64,000 nucleotides of DNA from CAIYTF01 sp963664845. GTDB lineage: Bacteria > Bacteroidota > Ignavibacteria > Ignavibacteriales > Ignavibacteriaceae. Shown here piece after piece: positions 45,174 to 51,992 of this stretch. The stretch is taken from contig OY761615.1 of assembly GCA_963664845.1 (NCBI GenBank), positions 4,650,001-4,714,000 on the forward strand. The letters are read 5' to 3'. Under the pieces are notes generated by a model. That model searched no databases. It was not told where the DNA came from and saw only the letters and a list, made by a program, of their open reading frames with translations. Within the stretch, counting starts at the first letter, position 1; each line of letters starts with the position of its first letter. The position numbers and the translations under genes are program-made.

Positions 45174-45205
45174 TTTGGATGCAAATATGCTTTTTGCTAA
45201 TTTTG
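45174..45205 (+). promoter_or_regulatory. Bacteroidota-type promoter of the 1506-aa gene
   Basis: TTTG at 45174-45177, a 20-bp spacer and TAATTTTG at 45198-45205, a full match to TTTG-N19-21-TAnnTTTG. The operator-like palindrome begins 13 bp further. The leader to the start codon is about 270 nt. Confidence 0.6.
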
Positions 45206-45217
45206 ATTGGTTAAAGG

Positions 45218-45239
45218 TTAACTTTATCGTTAAAGTTAA
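45218..45239. promoter_or_regulatory. Operator-like palindrome before the 1506-aa gene
   Basis: A 22-bp palindrome with a single mismatched pair; its core ACTTTATCGTTAAAGT (45221-45236) matches the other sites. It begins about 8 bp after the predicted transcription start. Confidence 0.6.
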
Positions 45240-45480
45240 AGTTTATCTTAATTAAAAGGAGTTGCTCAGCGGTGAACGGATTTAGCAATTCCATTTTGGG
45301 ATAAGGTGCTTGCAGCGGGAAGTTTGTTAAAATGGATTTATAAATATAGAGCAGCTGATGATTGTATATTCTAAAGTATAGCTGCCAACATAACGGTTTG
45401 AATTAGGTTTTGCTGTTTGTGGTGATTTTCAAGTTAATGCTTTTTATATAAATAATATACATTAGAATAACGGAGGCCGT
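45240..45480. other. Leader of the 1506-aa gene
   Basis: About 240 bases of probable 5' untranslated RNA ending in AACGGAGG before the start codon. It lacks the 21-nt leader element found in three other leaders. No small gene is seen. Confidence 0.45.
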
Positions 45481-48400
45481 ATGCGAATGGTTTACTTGTG
45501 TTTTCTGGCAGGATTAATTTTAACCAGCGGTTTATTTGGTCAAACTCCCACCACTGTTTTCAGCGATGATTTCGAAAGGACAACCCCCCTTTCCGGAGGA
45601 ACCCCAACAATGACCTATTCCTTTACCGGAAGTGTTGCAACCGCAGCCGTGAGTTGTTCAAGCCTCACCGCAACAAAGGTGCTTCAAATTAACAACGGTA
45701 CTTCGAGCCCAGCAAAAACTACTGATTTTGTTATGGGCACTCTCAGTACTTTTTCAACCCCATTTAACACAACTTTTTCTTCCAATCCCGGGGTAGTTAC
45801 CTGGTCTTTTAACGTTGAGAGCAATAACAATTCAACCGGGACATTTGGTACAACGGGTGTCTACGCTGTCGGAGTTGTCCTAGGCTCAACGAATTCAACA
45901 TACAGCTCTTTCCTTACTTCAGGAACCGGCTATGCTGTTGTTTCAACAGTTTCAAAACGATTTGATTTAGTCAAATTCACCAATGGACTTTACGGAACTC
46001 TTTCCATAATAGCGCAGGGAACGGCTGGAAACAGCAGCACAAACTGGAGAAGCATAAAAGTAACTTACGATCCAACTACAAATAACTGGAGTCTGTTCGT
46101 GAGAGACGATGGAAATGCGGCTCCTGCAGATCCTATCACCGGTTCAGGTGCTTATGTTCAGCAGGGAAGCACAACAGCAGACAACACCTATACCGGAACA
46201 GCAATGACGTCTTTTGCCTACGCATGGTGTCATAACAACTCAACAAACAAATTTGCTCTATATGATAATTTTAAATGTTCAGTTACTGCATCACTTCCTA
46301 CTTTAACTCTATCAGCTACCTCACTCACTTCTTTTGGAAATTTAATCTCCGGTACCAATTCTGCCTCGGCCAATTTTACCGTATCCGGTACAAATCTTTC
46401 TGATACTGTGACTGTGACCGCGCCAACAAATTTTGCAGTAAGTACTGACGATATCACCTACTCCTCATACGTAACATTAAATGCAGCCAAAGCAGCCACA
46501 CTTGCAACTACAACAATTTATGCCCGATTCTCTCCCGCATCGGCGAGCGGATCAAATACGGGAAATATAACTATCTCTACCCCAAGTGGAACCTACAAGT
46601 CAGTTGCGGTTAGTGGTTTTTCTTATGCCACTGAGCCTACCGCCAATTCATCAATTTCATTTGGTCTTTATACAGGACAAACTATTCCTGTCAATCTTAC
46701 GCTTCCCGGAAGCGGAGCCGGTACAAACAGAATTGTAGTCGTCAGGCAGGGCAGTGCTGTGAGTTGGGCTCCAACTGATCTCTCAGCAATCAGCGGGGTA
46801 AACGCCAATTTTTCGCTGGCAACTGATCAGGACGGAAATGGGAATAAAGTGGTTTATGATGGAACTGCTTCAGGTACAAACGTTGTAACAGTTACCAATC
46901 TTTCTCCAGGAATTGCATACTATTTTGCCACATACGAATATAACATCGGTTCTGCGGCATCAACTCAGAATTACCTGAGCTCTTCACCCGGTACTGGTTC
47001 GCAAACCACTGCACAAACACCAACGATTTCACTTACCGGCTCCTTAACAGGATTTGGAAATCAGGTAATCAATTCAGCATCAGCTGAGCAATCATACTCG
47101 GTTTCAGGAGCCTACTTAACAAGCAATATACTAATTACTCCACCAGCGGGATTTGAAATTTCCACAGGAACCGGAGTTGCTTTTACACCTACCAGTCCAA
47201 TTACACTTGTTCCCGCAAGCGGTATTGTAGCTGCAACAACAATCTATGTTCGTTTCAAACCAAATGCAGTTACCAGTTTTTCCGGGAATATAGCTCATAC
47301 CAGTACGGGAGCACTTCAGCAGGATATGGCGGTCACTGGAACCGGTCTTGATCATCCTGCCACCGTATTGTCATCAAATGACCCGGCAGTTAGCGCTGGC
47401 AGCATGGGCTCCGGATCAACCAAGAACCAGATATATGCATTTAATCTTGCTGTTACCAATTCGCCGGCCACGCTGAATCAGGTTAGTTTCACAACCGGTG
47501 GAACTTATGCAGCAGCAGACATGGCTAAATTCCAGTTATGGTATAACGCTGCAAATGTATTTTCCGGTGCCGCTCAAGTCGGAGCAGATATCACAGCTGA
47601 CTTGGAAGCCGGTAGTCATTCTTTTACCGGTTTAACGCAGAGCATTGCAGCCGGTGCAACCGGATATTTCTGGATTACCGTGGATGTTGCTGCAACGCCG
47701 ACCGTTGGCAATACGATTAACGTAGATGCGATCACTACGGCCAACCTTACACTTGCTGATGCATCAGGCGCAAAATCAGGCACTGCTTTTGCCGGAGGTG
47801 TCCAGACAATTATTCTGCAATCCAATACGACTGACTATTACCGCAGTAAAGCGAGCGGAGATTGGGCTACGGCGGCAACCTGGCAATCTTCACCTGATAA
47901 CTCAAATTGGCATGATGCAACACTTGCGCCAACGAGTGCTGCAGTCAATGTGAACATCCAAAGTGGTCATGTGGTTGCCTGTACTTCTGCGGTAACCGTA
48001 GGAAATAGTACAGTAAGTGCAGGTGGCGAGCTTGCGATCAATACAGGAGCCACCTTAACAACGCTAGCTTCAACAACGTTAACTGTTAATGGGACATTAA
48101 CAAATTCGTTGGTAGGCAATGCTTACACCTTAAACGGAACGCTTGCTTTTTCCGCAACAGGCGTTTATAACCTCACCACAGTGCCTGGTTCTGCCTCCGG
48201 AGTTTCCCAAATACCAACGGCTACCTGGGCGACCGGATCAACTCTCAAAATTGCTATTGGCAGCACCGGTTCAACAACCGCTGACTATACCGGCTTGACC
48301 GGTGTGCGGCAGACTTTCTCGAACGTTATTGTGGATTGTCCAAATCTCAACAATAAGCTTCTTTTATTGAAAAATGCCGGTACAACAACCGCGCCATTCA

Positions 48401-50001
48401 TGGTTATCAGCAATGTGTTTACCGTTGCTTCTACAGGTTCGGGCACCGGACTGCAGATTTTAAGCTCTGGCAATAATAATAATAATCTGAATGTCGGGAG
48501 TTATGTGCAAACCGGCGGTAAAGCTTTTGCTGTTCAGAATGCCGGAAGTGCGGCCAACAGAAGTTTCAACATCGCAGGTAATCTAACCATTAATGGTGGC
48601 GTATTTGACCTGGCAAATACTACCGGTTCTACCGCAACCAATATCACATACACCTATGTCGGCGGAAATATAACTGTTGCTTCCGGAGCAACACTCCAGC
48701 AGACAAATACTGCCGGTACGCTGGTCAAATTAGTATTGAATGGAACAGGGAGCGACCAGGTGATCACCAATAATGGCACTATAACGAGTGGTGTCATTAT
48801 TGAAGTGAATAAAGCGAGTAATAATGTAAAATTCGGCAGCGATCTCACGTTCAACGGATCATTGACCCTTACGGCAGGCAAAATAGTGTTGGGTGCGAAC
48901 AATCTTATCTTGGGTGCGACCAGCACCGTATCGGGCGCTTCAGCCGCCAGCTATATAGTTCAGGACGGCACCGGCGAACTTCGTAAAACATTTACAGCGG
49001 ACGGATCATTCACGTTTCCTTTAGGGAATCCGACCGGAACTGCAGAATATTCTCCATTGGCTATTACTTTGTCAGGCGGAACGTATTCATCTGCTTATGT
49101 AGCGGCAAAGGTTAATAACAGCAAGTATTCACTAAATGGCAGCGCGACTGATTATCTTAACCGGTATTGGACCGTTTCGGCCACAGGAATTACGGGATAT
49201 ACTGCCACTGTTACCGGAACCTATTTGGCGACTGATGTTGCCGGCACGGAGGCTAATCTCTACGGCGGAGTTTACGGAACGTCGTGGACAGCATTGCCGG
49301 CTGTTAATGCAACTGCTCACACGTTTACCGGAACCGGATTAACTGCTCTGGGAGTTTTTACTGCGGGTGAACTTAACGCAATGTCTGGTTTAACTTCAAT
49401 TACGATCACATTACTTCCGGAAGGATATGCCAACAATTATGCAACTAATTTAGCATTCCCGACTGAAGTGTTTACGGTGCACGTAGCGTCAGCTTCTTCT
49501 CCTTATGCTGACATTGAATCACATACAATGTCAATCAATCCAGCGACACTGTCAGGAACGGTAGTTTTCACGACCTTGAATTCGGGTACCTATTATCTCT
49601 ATATAACTCATCCAAATTCGCTCGAAACCTGGAGTAAGGCGGGTGGAGAGGTTATTACGGCCGGTGCCCCGTTCAGCTACGATTTTACTTCGGCACAAAC
49701 CCAGGCGTATGGGAGCCAGTTAAAGTTGATTTCGGGTAAATATTGTTTATACAGTGGTGACGTGGATGGCAGTAAATATATCGATAATAATGATTTATTG
49801 TTAATTGACAATGATGCGTTCGCATATAAGGCAGGAACCAACATCACTGATTTGGATGGAACCCAGTATGTTGACAACAATGATCTGCTGATTTGTGATA
49901 ATAATGCGTTCAATTTTATTGGAACCAAAAGTCCCCAGCCCAGTAAAATGGTTGCAAAGCCCGAAACAAAGAAACAAAATACTGTAGCTCCAACAGAGTA
50001 A
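45481..50001 (+). CDS. Giant secreted mosaic protein with dockerin-like C-terminus
   Basis: A 1506-aa protein with a signal peptide (MVYLCFLAGLILTSGLFG). A jelly-roll, LamG-like domain covers about 25-265 (VFSDDFERTTPL to YDNFKCSV). Two related FGN-type modules lie at about 270-380 and 513-621, and a TW-type module starts near 782 (DYYRSKASGDWATAATW). Long beta-helix-like repeats follow. At about 1423-1485 are two calcium-loop repeats, DVDGSKYIDNNDLLLIDNDA and DLDGTQYVDNNDLLICDNNA, which resemble dockerin. The protein ends shortly after without the NYPNPFNP sorting domain carried by its mosaic relative at 29066. It has no visible catalytic site; a pectin-binding or scaffold role is inferred from its promoter and neighbours. 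Confidence 0.8.
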   Translation: MRMVYLCFLAGLILTSGLFGQTPTTVFSDDFERTTPLSGGTPTMTYSFTGSVATAAVSCSSLTATKVLQINNGTSSPAKTTDFVMGTLSTFSTPFNTTFSSNPGVVTWSFNVESNNNSTGTFGTTGVYAVGVVLGSTNSTYSSFLTSGTGYAVVSTVSKRFDLVKFTNGLYGTLSIIAQGTAGNSSTNWRSIKVTYDPTTNNWSLFVRDDGNAAPADPITGSGAYVQQGSTTADNTYTGTAMTSFAYAWCHNNSTNKFALYDNFKCSVTASLPTLTLSATSLTSFGNLISGTNSASANFTVSGTNLSDTVTVTAPTNFAVSTDDITYSSYVTLNAAKAATLATTTIYARFSPASASGSNTGNITISTPSGTYKSVAVSGFSYATEPTANSSISFGLYTGQTIPVNLTLPGSGAGTNRIVVVRQGSAVSWAPTDLSAISGVNANFSLATDQDGNGNKVVYDGTASGTNVVTVTNLSPGIAYYFATYEYNIGSAASTQNYLSSSPGTGSQTTAQTPTISLTGSLTGFGNQVINSASAEQSYSVSGAYLTSNILITPPAGFEISTGTGVAFTPTSPITLVPASGIVAATTIYVRFKPNAVTSFSGNIAHTSTGALQQDMAVTGTGLDHPATVLSSNDPAVSAGSMGSGSTKNQIYAFNLAVTNSPATLNQVSFTTGGTYAAADMAKFQLWYNAANVFSGAAQVGADITADLEAGSHSFTGLTQSIAAGATGYFWITVDVAATPTVGNTINVDAITTANLTLADASGAKSGTAFAGGVQTIILQSNTTDYYRSKASGDWATAATWQSSPDNSNWHDATLAPTSAAVNVNIQSGHVVACTSAVTVGNSTVSAGGELAINTGATLTTLASTTLTVNGTLTNSLVGNAYTLNGTLAFSATGVYNLTTVPGSASGVSQIPTATWATGSTLKIAIGSTGSTTADYTGLTGVRQTFSNVIVDCPNLNNKLLLLKNAGTTTAPFMVISNVFTVASTGSGTGLQILSSGNNNNNLNVGSYVQTGGKAFAVQNAGSAANRSFNIAGNLTINGGVFDLANTTGSTATNITYTYVGGNITVASGATLQQTNTAGTLVKLVLNGTGSDQVITNNGTITSGVIIEVNKASNNVKFGSDLTFNGSLTLTAGKIVLGANNLILGATSTVSGASAASYIVQDGTGELRKTFTADGSFTFPLGNPTGTAEYSPLAITLSGGTYSSAYVAAKVNNSKYSLNGSATDYLNRYWTVSATGITGYTATVTGTYLATDVAGTEANLYGGVYGTSWTALPAVNATAHTFTGTGLTALGVFTAGELNAMSGLTSITITLLPEGYANNYATNLAFPTEVFTVHVASASSPYADIESHTMSINPATLSGTVVFTTLNSGTYYLYITHPNSLETWSKAGGEVITAGAPFSYDFTSAQTQAYGSQLKLISGKYCLYSGDVDGSKYIDNNDLLLIDNDAFAYKAGTNITDLDGTQYVDNNDLLICDNNAFNFIGTKSPQPSKMVAKPETKKQNTVAPTE

Positions 50002-50017
50002 CAGACTAAGTCTATTT

Positions 50018-50080
50018 ACCCATGGAGATGATTTACAAAGTGCTCAAGGCACAATATGTCATCTTCATGGGTTTTTTTTT
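50018..50080 (+). terminator. Rho-independent terminator after the 1506-aa gene
   Basis: ACCCATGGAGATGA (50018-50031) pairs with TCATCTTCATGGGT (50059-50072) with one G-U pair, followed by an uninterrupted run of T to about 50080. Confidence 0.85.
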
Positions 50081-50286
50081 CGCGACCAAGGAGCATTCGC
50101 TGTGGGTGCGGTCAGAAACAGGGGATTACCGTTGCTCAGTAAGAGAGCAGTTGAACGCAATTGACGAATTGGATCATTTGCAGTGAGCAAAATGCTGATC
50201 AATATCCCATGTAAACAGTTAAATCTCCGGTTAATGGGTAAAAATCTCCAGTTCATGGAATTTTTGGTAAAAAAGAGTGAAAAGAT
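50081..50286. other. Intergenic region with tandem repeat
   Basis: About 200 bases with no gene. AAATCTCCGGTTAATGG (50221-50237) is repeated as AAATCTCCAGTTCATGG (50242-50258), 15 of 17 identical at a 21-bp period, about 30-65 bp upstream of the -33 element of the next promoter. Confidence 0.45.
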
Positions 50287-50317
50287 TTTGAATGTAAGAA
50301 TTATTTTTTTATGTTTC
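50287..50317 (+). promoter_or_regulatory. Bacteroidota-type promoter of the GH28 gene
   Basis: TTTG at 50287-50290, a 19-bp spacer and TATGTTTC at 50310-50317 (one mismatch to TAnnTTTG). The operator-like palindrome begins 16 bp downstream. Confidence 0.55.
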
Positions 50318-50332
50318 GACTATTAAAGGTTT

Positions 50333-50348
50333 ACTTTAACGTTAAAGT
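50333..50348. promoter_or_regulatory. LacI-type operator-like palindrome (GH28)
   Basis: ACTTTAACGTTAAAGT, a perfect 16-bp palindrome identical in core to 28974-28989. It lies just after the predicted transcription start. Confidence 0.62.
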
Positions 50349-50361
50349 TAGTAATTGCCAA

Positions 50362-50382
50362 CTGTAACTTACATGGCGAAGC
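50362..50382 (+). promoter_or_regulatory. Conserved 21-nt leader element, copy C
   Basis: Ends in TGGCGAAGC and is followed by TTTAAAC, as copies A and B have AAA-containing tails. It lies about 21 nt after the operator centre and 111 nt before the start codon. Confidence 0.45.
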
Positions 50383-50493
50383 TTTAAACAGTTCGTCTGT
50401 TTTGGATCTGTGGTTTCTCATAAAATAGTTTTTTCAGCTCTGGTTCGCATATAGTATTTTTATTACTTAACTATCACAAAAACGGCGTTTCTG

Positions 50494-51885
50494 ATGAGAG
50501 TTTTTACCTGTTCTGTTCTGCTGGTGGTCATTTTTACTTATTCTCATGCTCAGCAACCATCCTATAACTGGAATAATTATACAAAAATCTTAAAGAAAAT
50601 CACTGCTCCGAAGTTCAAAGAGCAAGGTTATGACATCTATTCATTCGGAGCCAAAGGAGACGGTGTAACCGATTGCACCAATGCCATCAACGAGGCGATT
50701 GCAGCGTGCAATAAAATTGGTGGCGGCTTAGTGATAGTTCAAAATGGGGTTTTTCTTACCGGTTCTATCCACCTGTTGAGCAACGTTAATTTGCATATAG
50801 CAAAGACGGCAGTTTTAAAATTCACCACAGATAAAGCGAAATATCTGCCTTTGGTTTTAACGCGTTTTGAAAGCGTTGAGTGCATGAATTATGCTCCGTT
50901 TATTTATGCGTATGGACAGGAAAACATTGCAATCACGGGAGAGGGCATTCTTGATGGACAGGGAAGCAACGATAACTGGTGGAACTGGGTTGAGAAACCA
51001 CAGTATGGGTGGAAAAAGGGTGATCCCAGTCAGAATACAGCGCGCAAGAAATTAATGGAAATGGCGGAAAAAAACGTGCCCCCCGAACAGCGGACTTTTG
51101 GTGAGGGATCATATCTGCGACCTAATTTCATCCAACCCTATAAATGCAAAAACATATTAATTGAAGGGATCACATTAAAAAACTCTCCCATGTGGTTTTT
51201 GAATCCCGTACTCTCCAGCAATATCACCATAAAAAACGTAACGGTTGAAGGCCTTGGTCCAAATAATGACGGCTGTGATCCGGAATGCTCCAAGAATATA
51301 CTTATCAAAGGTTGTTTTTTTAATACCGGTGATGACTGTATCGCCATTAAATCCGGCAGAAATGCTGATGGCAGAAGAATTAATGTACCTTCCGAGAATA
51401 TCGTAATTCAGGATTGCATTATGAAAGAAGGCCATGGTGGAGTGGTGATGGGAAGTGAAGTTACGGGCGGGATTCGAAATGTTTTTGCAGAGAATTGTGA
51501 AATGGACAGCCCTAATTTGGAACGTGCCATTCGGTTTAAAACCAATTCTGTTCGTGGTGGTGAAATTGAGAATATATATGTCCGAAATATAAAAGTAGGG
51601 GAAGTCAAATACGGAGTGCTTTACGTCGATTTTTATTACGAAGAAGGAGATGCCGGCAAATTCACGCCGTCCATAAAGAACATTTTCCTAAAGAACGTAA
51701 CATCAGAAAAAAGTGAATACGGTGTATGGATCAAAGCATATGATCGTTCGCCTGTTGCAAAACTGAAGATTGAGAATTGCTCGTTTAATAACGTAAAAAA
51801 AGAAAACGTGCTCGTGAATGTTACAAACATTTCTTTCAAAAAATTTAAGATAAACGGAAAAGAAGTCAGCGGTATAAATAAATAA
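50494..51885 (+). CDS. Polygalacturonase-type GH28 hydrolase
   Basis: A 463-aa GH28 enzyme with a signal peptide (MRVFTCSVLLVVIFTYSHA) and the classic beta-helix site. N258-D259-G-C-D262 is the NxD motif, D280-D281 lies in TGDDCIAIKSG, H314 in GHGGVVMGS, and R347-F-K349 in RFKTN. The N-terminal FGAKGDGVTDCTNAINEAI opening is also typical. It hydrolyses alpha-1,4-galacturonan or rhamnogalacturonan from the inside or the end; the exact mode is not decided. There is no T9SS domain, so I expect periplasmic action on imported oligomers. It is controlled by the operator at 50333 and followed, after 107 bp, by the TonB receptor. Confidence 0.93.
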   Translation: MRVFTCSVLLVVIFTYSHAQQPSYNWNNYTKILKKITAPKFKEQGYDIYSFGAKGDGVTDCTNAINEAIAACNKIGGGLVIVQNGVFLTGSIHLLSNVNLHIAKTAVLKFTTDKAKYLPLVLTRFESVECMNYAPFIYAYGQENIAITGEGILDGQGSNDNWWNWVEKPQYGWKKGDPSQNTARKKLMEMAEKNVPPEQRTFGEGSYLRPNFIQPYKCKNILIEGITLKNSPMWFLNPVLSSNITIKNVTVEGLGPNNDGCDPECSKNILIKGCFFNTGDDCIAIKSGRNADGRRINVPSENIVIQDCIMKEGHGGVVMGSEVTGGIRNVFAENCEMDSPNLERAIRFKTNSVRGGEIENIYVRNIKVGEVKYGVLYVDFYYEEGDAGKFTPSIKNIFLKNVTSEKSEYGVWIKAYDRSPVAKLKIENCSFNNVKKENVLVNVTNISFKKFKINGKEVSGINK

Positions 51886-51992
51886 CGCAGGTTTTCAAGG
51901 GACAGGTAATTCGCCTGTAACGCAAAAAAGGTCGAGTGGTTTTTATGAATTTTAAATCTAACACGAAGATATAATCTAACTAAGGAGTCTAA

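Noticed and set aside
49772..49905. Dockerin-like repeats taken as proof of a cellulosome-like complex
   Set aside because: Only one such protein and no cohesin are present in the window; such repeats are also common as end caps in this lineage.
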